This document shows positions 1-6,917 of a stretch of 64,000 nucleotides of DNA, in pieces; the first letter of the stretch is position 1; each line of letters starts with the position of its first letter. This DNA is from UBA2211 sp035404185 (GTDB lineage: Bacteria > Patescibacteriota > Minisyncoccia > Minisyncoccales > Minisyncoccaceae): the NCBI GenBank assembly GCA_965230985.1, contig OZ246399.1, positions 558,001 through 622,000 on the forward strand, in the 5' to 3' direction. The notes below the pieces were generated by a model, which worked only from the letters and a program-made list of their open reading frames with translations, had not been told where the DNA came from and searched no databases. Both the position numbers and the translations under genes were made by a program.

Positions 1-101
1 GGATGGTCAGTAATTAAACTTAATGCCATCACGGCTGATCCAATGAATGCAAGCACAATTCCAATTGTTAACGAAATAAGCAAACCAACTATCGATGACA
101 T
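1..101 (-). CDS. Partial membrane protein, N-terminal end only
   Basis: The minus strand has an ATG preceded by GGAG at good spacing, and the frame stays open to the window edge for 33 residues (MSSIVGLLISLTIGIVL...). The visible part is one long hydrophobic stretch, so this is probably the first membrane segment of an inner-membrane protein. It lies downstream of gyrB on the same strand, but a terminator-like hairpin separates them. The family cannot be recognised from so short a piece. Confidence 0.5.
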   Translation of the reverse strand, partial: MSSIVGLLISLTIGIVLAFIGSAVMALSLITDH

Positions 102-152
102 TTTTACTCCAATAATGAATATAATACAAAATAATAGAATGTCAATATAACC

Positions 153-178
153 AAAAACAGGGACAATGCCCTGCTTTT
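153..178 (-). terminator. Rho-independent terminator after gyrB
   Basis: Stem CAGGG/CCCTG with a 6-nt loop sits directly after the gyrB stop codon and is followed on the minus strand by a run of five T. A T run on the other side means it could also work in the opposite direction. Confidence 0.75.
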
Positions 179-180
179 AA

Positions 181-2100
181 TTATACATCTAAGTTTTTCA
201 CACTCCTAGCTGAAGTTTGGATGAATCTCTTTCTTGGAGCAACTTCTTTACCCATTAACATATCAAAGGTTCTATCTGCCTCAACAGCATCTTCTATAGT
301 TATCCTTAATAATATTCTCTTTTCTGGATCCATAGTTGTTTCCCATAACTGTTCTGGATTCATTTCTCCCAAACCTTTATATCTTTGAATACTATATTTT
401 GTATCTGGTTTTAACTTCTTCAATGCATCCTCTTTGTCTTCATCGGTATAATAATATTTAGACTCCTTTCCTATTTGTATTTTAAATAAAGGAGGTTGAG
501 CTAAATACAAAAATCCTCGATCAATAATTGGTCTGAAGTGTCTGAAAAACAAAGTCATCAAAAGAGTATTGATGTGATTTCCATCAGAATCAGCATCACA
601 CATAAGAATAATACGGTGATATCTTAATTTTTCAATATCAAAATCATCAGCAATAGCAGTTCCTAGAGCAATAATCAAATTTTTAACTTCTTCTGAAGCT
701 AACATTTTATCTAATCTTACTCTCTCAATATTCAAAATCTTTCCTCTCAATGGAAGAATGGCTTGATTCTTTCTGTTTCTAGCTTGTCGGGATGAACCTC
801 CAGCAGATTCTCCCTCGACAATATATATTTCTGATTCTTCAGGATTCCTAGAAGTACAATCAGATAATTTTCCTGGCAATGACATTCCATCTAAAACACC
901 TTTTCTTAAAATAGTCTCTTTAGCTGCTTTGGCTGCTTTTCTAGCCTTAAACGACAAAACAGCTTTTTCAATAATAATTTTTGCATCTTGAGGATATCTC
1001 TCTAAATAATCTTGTAAAGCTTCAGCCACAACTGCTTCGGTAGCAGTTCTTCCTTCAGGATTGCCTAATTTAGTCTTGGTTTGTCCTTCAAATTGAGTCT
1101 CACGAATTTTAACAGAAACAACGGCTGTTAATCCTTCTCTAATATCATCTCCACTTAAATTAGGTTCAGACTCTTTTAAAAAACCTCCTTTTCTAGCATA
1201 ATCATTTATTAATCTTGTTAGAGCTGCCCTAAAACCAGTTAAATGAGTTCCTCCTTCTGTCGTAAATATATTATTAGCAAAACTCTCTTCTTTGATTTCG
1301 TAATCATCAGAATATTGAAAAGATGCTTCCACTGCGACTCCTTCTTTTTCTCCTGAGCCATAAAAGGGATTTGCATGAACAGCTTTTGTTCCCTTATTCA
1401 TGTATTTCAAATAAGAAACAATTCCTCCCTCAAAAAAGAAGTGGTATTCAAAAGGATTATCCTTTTCCCTTTCATCATAAAAATCAATTCTAATTCCTTT
1501 AGTCAAATATGCTTGCTGTCTAAAGTGAGCTAATAGTTTTTTCCTATCAAAAACAATTTCTTTGAATATTTCTGGATCTGGTTCAAAGATAATTGTTGTT
1601 CCATTCTTTCTGCAGTCACCAATTTTCTTGACTGCAACAACTGGTTTTCCTTGTTTGTAATCTTGAGCATATTTTTTTCCTTCACGACAAACTTCAGCAC
1701 GCATCTTAATTGATAAAGCACAAACCACAGAAACACCTACTCCGTGCAAACCTCCAGAAATCTTGTAAGCGTCTCCTCCAAACTTACCTCCGGCATGCAA
1801 AGTAGTCATAATGGTTTCTAGAGCTGATTTCTTAGTCTTTTCATGAATATCAACCGGAATACCTCTTCCATTATCAATAACCTTAACTTGGTTATTCGGT
1901 AAAAGATAGACTTCGATTTTATTACAATATCCTCCCATTGCTTCATCCAAAGAATTATCTACAACTTCGTAGATTAAATGATGAAGACCCTGCGGACCAG
2001 TTGACCCGATATACATTCCTGGTCTTTTTCTTACTGGATCAAGTCCCTCTAAAACGTAAATATCTTTAGCGCTATATGAGCTTTCTTTTTCTTTTGCCAT
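181..2100 (-). CDS. gyrB: DNA gyrase subunit B
   Basis: ATPase and TOPRIM subunit of type II topoisomerase; with GyrA it introduces negative supercoils. The 639 residues match the usual short GyrB length. Visible landmarks in order: the N-terminal RKRPGMYIGST motif, the GHKL ATPase residues EVVDNSLDEAMGG and DNGRGIPV, the lid glycines GGLHGVGVSVV, the TOPRIM motif EGESAGGSSRQARNR, the DADSDG metal site, and the C-terminal RKRFIQTSARSVKNLDV tail. No insertion or truncation is seen. A -10-like TATACA ends 6 nt before the ATG, so the mRNA is probably leaderless. ParE is the alternative, but the gyrase-type tail favours GyrB. Confidence 0.97.
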   Translation of the reverse strand: MAKEKESSYSAKDIYVLEGLDPVRKRPGMYIGSTGPQGLHHLIYEVVDNSLDEAMGGYCNKIEVYLLPNNQVKVIDNGRGIPVDIHEKTKKSALETIMTTLHAGGKFGGDAYKISGGLHGVGVSVVCALSIKMRAEVCREGKKYAQDYKQGKPVVAVKKIGDCRKNGTTIIFEPDPEIFKEIVFDRKKLLAHFRQQAYLTKGIRIDFYDEREKDNPFEYHFFFEGGIVSYLKYMNKGTKAVHANPFYGSGEKEGVAVEASFQYSDDYEIKEESFANNIFTTEGGTHLTGFRAALTRLINDYARKGGFLKESEPNLSGDDIREGLTAVVSVKIRETQFEGQTKTKLGNPEGRTATEAVVAEALQDYLERYPQDAKIIIEKAVLSFKARKAAKAAKETILRKGVLDGMSLPGKLSDCTSRNPEESEIYIVEGESAGGSSRQARNRKNQAILPLRGKILNIERVRLDKMLASEEVKNLIIALGTAIADDFDIEKLRYHRIILMCDADSDGNHINTLLMTLFFRHFRPIIDRGFLYLAQPPLFKIQIGKESKYYYTDEDKEDALKKLKPDTKYSIQRYKGLGEMNPEQLWETTMDPEKRILLRITIEDAVEADRTFDMLMGKEVAPRKRFIQTSARSVKNLDV

Positions 2101-2106
2101 GTTTTT

Positions 2107-2112
2107 TGTATA
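2107..2112 (-). promoter_or_regulatory. -10 box of gyrB, leaderless start predicted
   Basis: TATACA on the minus strand ends exactly 6 nt upstream of the gyrB ATG, which would place transcription initiation on the start codon. No clear -35 is visible. The spacing matches several other genes in the window. Confidence 0.45.
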
Positions 2113-2190
2113 GAAAAACCTATCTTTTATATGTCTTATTTTACCTTAAAATAGAAGAAAAAGCAACAACATTTGATTACTAATTTAGTG

Positions 2191-2262
2191 GGTGACTAAC
2201 GGGATTTGCACCCGTGCAAACATCTCCACAGGATGTTGTGCTACTATTACACCATAGCCACC
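2191..2262 (-). tRNA. tRNA-His (GTG)
   Basis: Cloverleaf on the minus strand: acceptor begins GGTGGCTA (G at -1 opposite discriminator C, the histidine identity pair) and ends TAGTCACC. The anticodon stem ACATC/GATGT holds loop CTGTGGA, anticodon GTG. The T stem ACGGG/CCCGT encloses TGCAAAT instead of TTCAAAT, so the usual U55 is G. CCA is not encoded. Confidence 0.93.
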
Positions 2263-2270
2263 ATGAAATA

Positions 2271-2747
2271 TTACGGAATCTTAACTTTATGATGATGAAC
2301 CAAATGATGACAATTGTGGCATAGAAATACCAGATTATCAAAATTATTATTTTTATGATTTTTATCTAAATGATGAACTGCGAGTATTCTCACATCTTCA
2401 CATTTACATATTTCACAAATAGGTTTTACTCCATTTTTTATTAATAACGATTTGTATTTTATGTTTTCTCCATTTTTCCAATTCCAATGCTTTTCTCCTG
2501 AAAATAACTGATTTCTCCAAAGAGTTTGATGCGCCTTACAACAAAAATATTTTCCGCTCTTAGAATGTTTAATTTTTTGTGGCTTTCTCCAAACCTCTTT
2601 TCCACAAATTTCACAATGAACAAATTCTCCTTTTCGTTGTGCTTCGTGTTGACACTCAGGAGAGCAAAATTTACCCCATCCGCGTTTTAACCAGTTTGGT
2701 TTTGAGTAAAAATCTTTTTTACAAATTTTACATTGGACAATTGGCAT
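2271..2747 (-). CDS. HNH endonuclease with zinc ribbons
   Basis: 158 residues. The N-terminal half carries two CxxC...CxxC-like zinc knuckles (CKICKKDF...FCSPEC and CEICGKEVW...YFCCKAH). The C-terminal half is a classical HNH nuclease: CEICKCEDVRILAVHHLDKN followed by DNLVFLCHNCHHLVH, with zinc cysteines, the HH pair, Asn and final His all present. Such proteins are common in mobile elements and homing-type insertions. It is wedged between tRNA-His and tRNA-Arg, 8 nt from the former, and has its own promoter (TTGACA, 17 nt, TAAAAT) ending 6 nt before the ATG, predicting a leaderless mRNA. Its target is unknown. Confidence 0.88.
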   Translation of the reverse strand: MPIVQCKICKKDFYSKPNWLKRGWGKFCSPECQHEAQRKGEFVHCEICGKEVWRKPQKIKHSKSGKYFCCKAHQTLWRNQLFSGEKHWNWKNGENIKYKSLLIKNGVKPICEICKCEDVRILAVHHLDKNHKNNNFDNLVFLCHNCHHLVHHHKVKIP

Positions 2748-2753
2748 TAATTT

Positions 2754-2782
2754 ATTTTAAATCGGAATATTGATAATGTCAA
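2754..2782 (-). promoter_or_regulatory. Promoter of the HNH gene
   Basis: TTGACA (2777-2782), 17-nt spacer, TAAAAT (2754-2759), then 6 nt to the ATG. Near-consensus sigma-70-type promoter; the short distance predicts a leaderless mRNA. Confidence 0.75.
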
Positions 2783-2831
2783 TGTGCGGGCCCATATGGA
2801 GTCCATTGCTACCCATACCACTGAAAATGTG

Positions 2832-2905
2832 TGTCCTCGGTGCGAATCGAACGCACAACCTACAGATTAGAAGTCTGTCGCTCTGTCCTATTGAGCTACG
2901 AGGAC
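2832..2905 (-). tRNA. tRNA-Arg (TCT)
   Basis: Full cloverleaf: acceptor GTCCTCG/CGAGGAC with discriminator A, D arm with GCTC...GAGC, anticodon stem ACAGA/TCTGT around CTTCTAA (anticodon TCT), T arm GTGCG TTCGATT CGCAC. CCA is not encoded. Confidence 0.95.
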
Positions 2906-2978
2906 GTGATATATATTTAATACCAAAAATATTAACAAAAGGCAAGGAATTTTTTGTTTTTTAAAACTTCGTTAGTGC

Positions 2979-4013
2979 CTATTTTATAAGATTGGTTATG
3001 GTATCAAATATAGGACGAATCGTATCATCATCTCTGATTAATCCCCACCCAGAACCATCGCCCAGCTGAGCTCCTTTAAATAGTAGAGCATCCGAATAAT
3101 AAAGCCAGACAAGAGGAATTTTATCTTTGGAACATTCTTCAAAAACAATTTTAGCAAGTCTCGACTGCTCTTCTTCGCTAACCTGACTAGCTGGCTGACC
3201 AATTTCCGAAATCATTAATGGCCAACGATTATTATATCTACCCACTAATTCTTTTTGTTTTTGAATTCTATTATAAAAAAGATCTTCTTTTATATAAGGA
3301 TTACCATTATATGGATAAAAACTCATAATATCAAAATAATCACCTCCTCCCAAAGCTAATAATTTTTCTGTAAAATCACCAACACTTTGGTCAAGACCGA
3401 CAGCATCTAGAGTGGCTATAATCTTAGCTTGAGGATTTTCTTTTTTAATAATAGTATATGTTGTTTTGAGAAGATTCAGGTATTCTTCTGGTGTGCCATA
3501 ACGGAACATATCAATATCAGGTTCATTCCAAACTTCCCAATAATAAACCCTATCTTTATTATTTCTCACTGTTTCTTGAACAAATGTTTCCCATTCTTCC
3601 ATTTCTTCATAAGTAAAGGCTCTATCGGTTGGTTTAGTGTTATGGCCCATTAGAATACCGATTGGCTGAAGTCCTTGTTCAGTAATCTTTAAAACAATTC
3701 TATCGGAAATATAGTTATTTTCTTTAAAATGATAGGAAATTTTTACTCCGTCAAACCCCATTTCTTTAATTTTTTTCATGTCTTTGACAATTTCAGGGCC
3801 AAGACTTGATGCTCCTAATTCTTTTGTCCCCCACAAAACACTAACTGGCGACTTAGAATTAATTGAATAAACATAATAAATATTATAAAAAGGTATCTCG
3901 GTAGGAACCGCTGATTTTATCGTTTTTGGTAAAAAATAAAATTGATAAAAAAAATAACAGACTATAACGACTAGAACGAATAAAATACTTATCAAAATTT
4001 TTTTACTTTTCAT
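2979..4013 (-). CDS. Membrane-anchored glycoside hydrolase-like protein
   Basis: 344 residues. Residues about 5-28 form one hydrophobic signal anchor, so the rest is probably extracytoplasmic. The body resembles a clan-A TIM-barrel glycosidase (GH5/GH39-like): YYWEVWNEPD carries the Asn-Glu acid/base pair and LMISEIGQP offers the nucleophile Glu near the end of the barrel. It is the last gene of a three-gene group (exported 243-aa protein, cupin, this gene) with gaps of about 20 nt. The substrate cannot be read from sequence; modification of surface or environmental polysaccharide is an inference. Confidence 0.75.
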   Translation of the reverse strand: MKSKKILISILFVLVVIVCYFFYQFYFLPKTIKSAVPTEIPFYNIYYVYSINSKSPVSVLWGTKELGASSLGPEIVKDMKKIKEMGFDGVKISYHFKENNYISDRIVLKITEQGLQPIGILMGHNTKPTDRAFTYEEMEEWETFVQETVRNNKDRVYYWEVWNEPDIDMFRYGTPEEYLNLLKTTYTIIKKENPQAKIIATLDAVGLDQSVGDFTEKLLALGGGDYFDIMSFYPYNGNPYIKEDLFYNRIQKQKELVGRYNNRWPLMISEIGQPASQVSEEEQSRLAKIVFEECSKDKIPLVWLYYSDALLFKGAQLGDGSGWGLIRDDDTIRPIFDTITNLIK

Positions 4014-4032
4014 AAAAATATTTTAAAATAAA

Positions 4033-4377
4033 TTAATCAACAGTTGCATATTGTTCATACTCCCACTTAGGCGTATTAGATATAACTACAAAAAGATTTG
4101 TTCCTTGAATCCAGTATTTTTCTCCTTTATCAAAATAATATAAATCTCCTGGATTAATATTAAAATCTCCTCCCTCCGAGTGAATTGTTCCGTTGCCAGA
4201 GATAACATAATAAACTTGATCGCATTTCAAGTTAACTGATCTTTTTTCTTCAGGATAGCGTCCATTTATTAATGCTGTAGCAAAACTAGAGTTTTTATCA
4301 GGATATTCATACTCCCAAACAGTGCAAAGATTAGAGTTTTTTTTCTTATTTGCTTCTTCTTTTTTTATTAACATCAT
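4033..4377 (-). CDS. Cupin-domain protein
   Basis: 114 residues forming one small beta-barrel cupin: YYVISGNGTIHSEGG is the first cupin motif and INPGDLYYFDKGEKYWI the second. The usual metal ligands are only partly present (no clear HxH in motif 1), so binding may be non-catalytic. It is the middle gene between the 243-residue exported protein and the glycosidase-like protein, suggesting a role in sugar metabolism or sensing. No signal peptide is seen, so it is likely cytoplasmic. The start could be either of two adjacent ATG codons. Confidence 0.75.
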   Translation of the reverse strand: MMLIKKEEANKKKNSNLCTVWEYEYPDKNSSFATALINGRYPEEKRSVNLKCDQVYYVISGNGTIHSEGGDFNINPGDLYYFDKGEKYWIQGTNLFVVISNTPKWEYEQYATVD

Positions 4378-4399
4378 ACTTGTATATATTAAAATATAA

Positions 4400-5131
4400 T
4401 TATTCGAATTTTAGACTTTTTATCATTTCTTGACCATAGTCATCTAAACCTCCAGGAGAATCATTGTATATGAAAAAATCATAATCGATAGGAAGTTTTA
4501 CTGATATTAGTTTTTTCTTTTCAGGAGAATATAATATTTTATAATGCATTTCATAGGGACAGGTTGAATTGACTATTTCACCGTTCGCCCAATCATTTCC
4601 AATAATACTAATATCGTAAGTACCGTTATCGTTTATTTTTTGATCTCCGAAAATACAATTTTCTGGATAATAATCTTTAATGAATTTTTTAATATCCTCA
4701 AGATTATCCACTTTTATTACATCGATTTTCCAAGCAAGGAAAGGTTTAACGGTTTTGCCTTGAGCTTGCAACGAGGCAAGAGATGCTTCTATTTTTTCAC
4801 ATTTTTCTTTTCTGTAATCATAATAATATTCGGGTGTAATATATACCGCGTTGTTATTATTGTCTTGAAAAACTTTAACAGGAACAAGTGGATCTTTACT
4901 ACCTCCGCATCTATCAATGCATTGAGTTTCGGGAGGAATTTTTATTGAAAATCCCAACTGAGCATTAATGTATTCTCCCCAATTAGAAGTATCAATGGTT
5001 CTTTTTATTTTGGCAACTAGACCATTATTAACAGACACAACTTTTGGTTCTTCTTCAATCAACAAAGAAAATAGAAATGGTCCAGTAATAAGACAGACCA
5101 TAATGATTAATATTTTTATCCATTCTTTCAT
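4400..5131 (-). CDS. Exported or membrane-anchored protein of unknown function
   Basis: 243 residues. The N-terminal segment (KILIIMVCLITGPFLFSLL) is a signal peptide or single anchor; the rest is polar with several cysteines (CIDRCGG, EKCEK, ENCIF, STCPYE) that could form disulfides outside the cell. I do not recognise a family. First gene of an operon with the cupin and glycosidase-like genes. Its promoter is a 36-bp sequence repeated exactly in front of a different gene at 47461-47496, and the -10 box ends 6 nt before the ATG. Confidence 0.7.
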   Translation of the reverse strand: MKEWIKILIIMVCLITGPFLFSLLIEEEPKVVSVNNGLVAKIKRTIDTSNWGEYINAQLGFSIKIPPETQCIDRCGGSKDPLVPVKVFQDNNNNAVYITPEYYYDYRKEKCEKIEASLASLQAQGKTVKPFLAWKIDVIKVDNLEDIKKFIKDYYPENCIFGDQKINDNGTYDISIIGNDWANGEIVNSTCPYEMHYKILYSPEKKKLISVKLPIDYDFFIYNDSPGGLDDYGQEMIKSLKFE

Positions 5132-5133
5132 GT

Positions 5134-5169
5134 TTTTATTATACTTCTAAAAACAAAAAGTGCCAATAA
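5134..5169 (-). promoter_or_regulatory. Duplicated promoter module, copy 1
   Basis: Minus strand: TTGGCA (5161-5166), 17-nt spacer, TATAAT (5138-5143), 6 nt to ATG. The 36 bp 5134-5169 are identical to 47461-47496, spacer included. Conservation of the spacer points to a recent copy or to a binding site beyond the core promoter. Confidence 0.8.
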
Positions 5170-5231
5170 TTTAACAGAAACTACGGAACAAACAAGAAAA
5201 TATTATTATTTCTTAAATATAAACATAAATA

Positions 5232-5253
5232 AAAAAAGGATATATCCTTTTTT
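5232..5253 (-). terminator. Palindromic bidirectional terminator
   Basis: Perfect 22-bp palindrome (A6-GGATATATCC-T6) directly after the stop of the HTH gene. Its T tract fits a rho-independent terminator in either direction. Confidence 0.65.
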
Positions 5254-5255
5254 AA

Positions 5256-6182
5256 TTATACCGGAGACTTGATGCGATTCGCATTCGGTAATCTTTTTTC
5301 TTCATAAAGTACTGTTGTATTTCTTTGTTTAAGTAGGAAGGCCGATAAGCTTTCGGGAGAAATAAAATCATCTCTTTCTATGTGTACACATTTTAATCCA
5401 GTATTCTTAGTGTCTGTAATCCATTTCCTTACGGTAATCGGACTTACCTTCAGAGCTTCTGCTACATCGCCAATAAGGCATCCCTCGCGTTTCTTTTTTA
5501 TCGTTACGGTTTCACGACTTATCGAGGGATTAGGTTCTTCAAGAGAAGTTCTGATTTCGGTTTCGGCCTGTTGCGCAGGTTTTTCGAATACTTCTACTGG
5601 TAGATTGTTAGATGTTTCAATGGGATTTTCATCATTAATCAAATTGTTCTTAACTTCATCATTTTTGACAATTAGATGTGTTTTTTTAGCTTCATCGTTT
5701 CCACCTTTGTTTTGAAAAGCAATGACGGGCGGAGAAATCGACACACCAATATCGGGTATTGTTTCTGTCGATTTTTTGGTTAAAAATTCTCCGATACTTT
5801 TGGGATCGACGTAACAACCCCTTCCAGATAATATTCCGTTGATTTTCTTTTTCTTAACCAAATCAACGACAGCTCTCCAATCGTCGCAATTCAATAATTT
5901 TGCAGCCTCTTTTGCGTTAAACCAACCATCATAACGTGTACCTTTAGGTTTATCCCTTGGAGGAGAAAATCCTAAAAGATTATCTGCAATTCTTTTGATA
6001 TTAAGTAGATAATTTTTAAGCTCGCACAGTTGAACTACTACGACATCTCCTTTTGGGTTTTTGTATAATGATTCAGGCATACCATTAGTAATTGCTGTGA
6101 TATCGTAACCAGTCAGATCTCTTATCTGGTCAATGGTCATAAATCTTTCCATGTCCTCTTCAAATAAATCTGTCTTTTTCAT
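5256..6182 (-). CDS. Multi-HTH (MerR/excisionase-like) DNA-binding protein
   Basis: 308 residues with two clear helix-turn-helix modules: about 86-137 (WFNAKEAAKLLNCDDWRAVV ... YVDPKSIGEFL) and about 229-286 (CLIGDVAEALKVSPITVRKW ... FISPESLSAFL). Residues 15-61 (MTIDQIRDLTGYDITAI ...) may be a third, degenerate copy. A low-complexity linker separates the modules. This layout matches MerR/Xis-type winged helices. ATG has a good Shine-Dalgarno (GAGGAGAG). A TTGACA/TATCTT promoter and a perfect inverted repeat at the expected transcription start suggest autoregulation. It borders the repeat-separated accessory genes, so a role in that element is an inference. Confidence 0.7.
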   Translation of the reverse strand: MKKTDLFEEDMERFMTIDQIRDLTGYDITAITNGMPESLYKNPKGDVVVVQLCELKNYLLNIKRIADNLLGFSPPRDKPKGTRYDGWFNAKEAAKLLNCDDWRAVVDLVKKKKINGILSGRGCYVDPKSIGEFLTKKSTETIPDIGVSISPPVIAFQNKGGNDEAKKTHLIVKNDEVKNNLINDENPIETSNNLPVEVFEKPAQQAETEIRTSLEEPNPSISRETVTIKKKREGCLIGDVAEALKVSPITVRKWITDTKNTGLKCVHIERDDFISPESLSAFLLKQRNTTVLYEEKRLPNANRIKSPV

Positions 6183-6220
6183 TAAACTCTCCTCACATAT
6201 TTAAAATTAAAGGTTCTTTC

Positions 6221-6273
6221 TCGCCAGATATGGCGATTTCTTAAAAGATATATCTAGTATTGAAAATTGTCAA
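6221..6273 (-). promoter_or_regulatory. Promoter and operator-like inverted repeat of the HTH gene
   Basis: TTGACA (6268-6273), 17-nt spacer, TATCTT (6245-6250). Just downstream lies TCGCCA-GATA-TGGCGA (6221-6236), a perfect 6-bp inverted repeat where the transcript should begin. That is a typical repressor position; autoregulation by the HTH protein is inferred. Confidence 0.55.
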
Positions 6274-6318
6274 ATTTAAAATTTTAACCAAAAAATCTAA
6301 TTAAAATATAAAAAATTT

Positions 6319-6352
6319 GCTCGGTAAGTGGGACGAACTTGAAACCTTTTTA
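6319..6352 (-). repeat. tRNA-3'-end-like direct repeat, copy A
   Basis: On the minus strand this ends like a tRNA (T-stem-like CCCACTT, then ACCGAGC plus A). From the TCGG onward it differs from copy B at only 2 of about 34 positions. It lies between the HTH gene and the 111-residue secreted protein. No complete tRNA can be folded here. Confidence 0.7.
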
Positions 6353-6367
6353 AGTCTAGAATTTATT

Positions 6368-6387
6368 TGACATAATCCTTATGTTAT
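6368..6387 (+). promoter_or_regulatory. Candidate promoter of the small secreted protein gene
   Basis: TTGACA followed 14-15 nt later by TTATAC/TATACG. The -35 is consensus but the spacing is short, so the -10 is uncertain. An AGGAGG Shine-Dalgarno follows at 6408-6413, close to the TTG start codon. Confidence 0.4.
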
Positions 6388-6421
6388 TATACGTTATTCT
6401 TAATCCCAGGAGGGATACTCT

Positions 6422-6757
6422 TTGAAAATTAATGCCAGAGCTATATTAATTTGCATGCTTGTAATTATTTCAATTACAGTCTGTGTACAGGCGGCTGAAA
6501 GTTCTAACGGAGAGGTGGTTGAGGTTGGAAATGGAGTTTTTGTAATCCATTCTTATGTATCTTTCGGGTCTTCTTTTGATGATGAGTTGTATGTAGCGCA
6601 AAGCATCTCTACGATTATCACAGAGCACCCAGACATGGAATACGTGTCTCTGGTGCCACATACAGCTGGTTATGGACAAACCTTTGGATATATTGCAATC
6701 TTCCGACCAAAGCATTCAGGTAATTGTACTGCTCGTTTTGAAGGCCTAAAAGGCTGA
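6422..6757 (+). CDS. Small secreted protein of unknown function
   Basis: 111 residues starting at TTG, chosen because AGGAGGG lies about 8 nt upstream and no ATG fits. Residues 1-24 form a signal peptide (INARAILICMLVIISITVCVQA) with likely cleavage after AQA/AA; the mature part is about 87 residues with one cysteine. I recognise no family. It is a complete unit with promoter-like sequence, strong Shine-Dalgarno and terminator, in opposite orientation to its neighbours and bounded by repeat copies A and B. Together these suggest a recently acquired cassette. Confidence 0.65.
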   Translation: MKINARAILICMLVIISITVCVQAAESSNGEVVEVGNGVFVIHSYVSFGSSFDDELYVAQSISTIITEHPDMEYVSLVPHTAGYGQTFGYIAIFRPKHSGNCTARFEGLKG

Positions 6758-6758
6758 T

Positions 6759-6787
6759 GATGTTATATTAAATTAACATCTTTTTTT
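6759..6787 (+). terminator. Terminator of the small secreted protein gene
   Basis: GATGTTA (6759-6765) pairs with TAACATC (6774-6780), followed by seven T. It begins 2 nt after the stop codon. Confidence 0.8.
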
Positions 6788-6867
6788 ATTCAAATATTTG
6801 ACTCTAGATAGAATTGGAACCAAAACCTTGAATTAGAATATATCTTTTTTCTATTTTTAGCCATTTC

Positions 6868-6900
6868 ATCGGTAAGTGGAACGAACTTGGAACCTTTTTA
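6868..6900 (-). repeat. tRNA-3'-end-like direct repeat, copy B
   Basis: Shares about 32 of 34 positions with copy A and about 30 of 32 with copy C, all in the same orientation. Lies between the 111-residue and 599-residue genes. Confidence 0.7.
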
Positions 6901-6917
6901 AACATAACTACCATTAA

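Noticed and set aside
5380..5715. Plus-strand ORF opposite the HTH gene
   Set aside because: Shadow of the HTH gene with no start signals.
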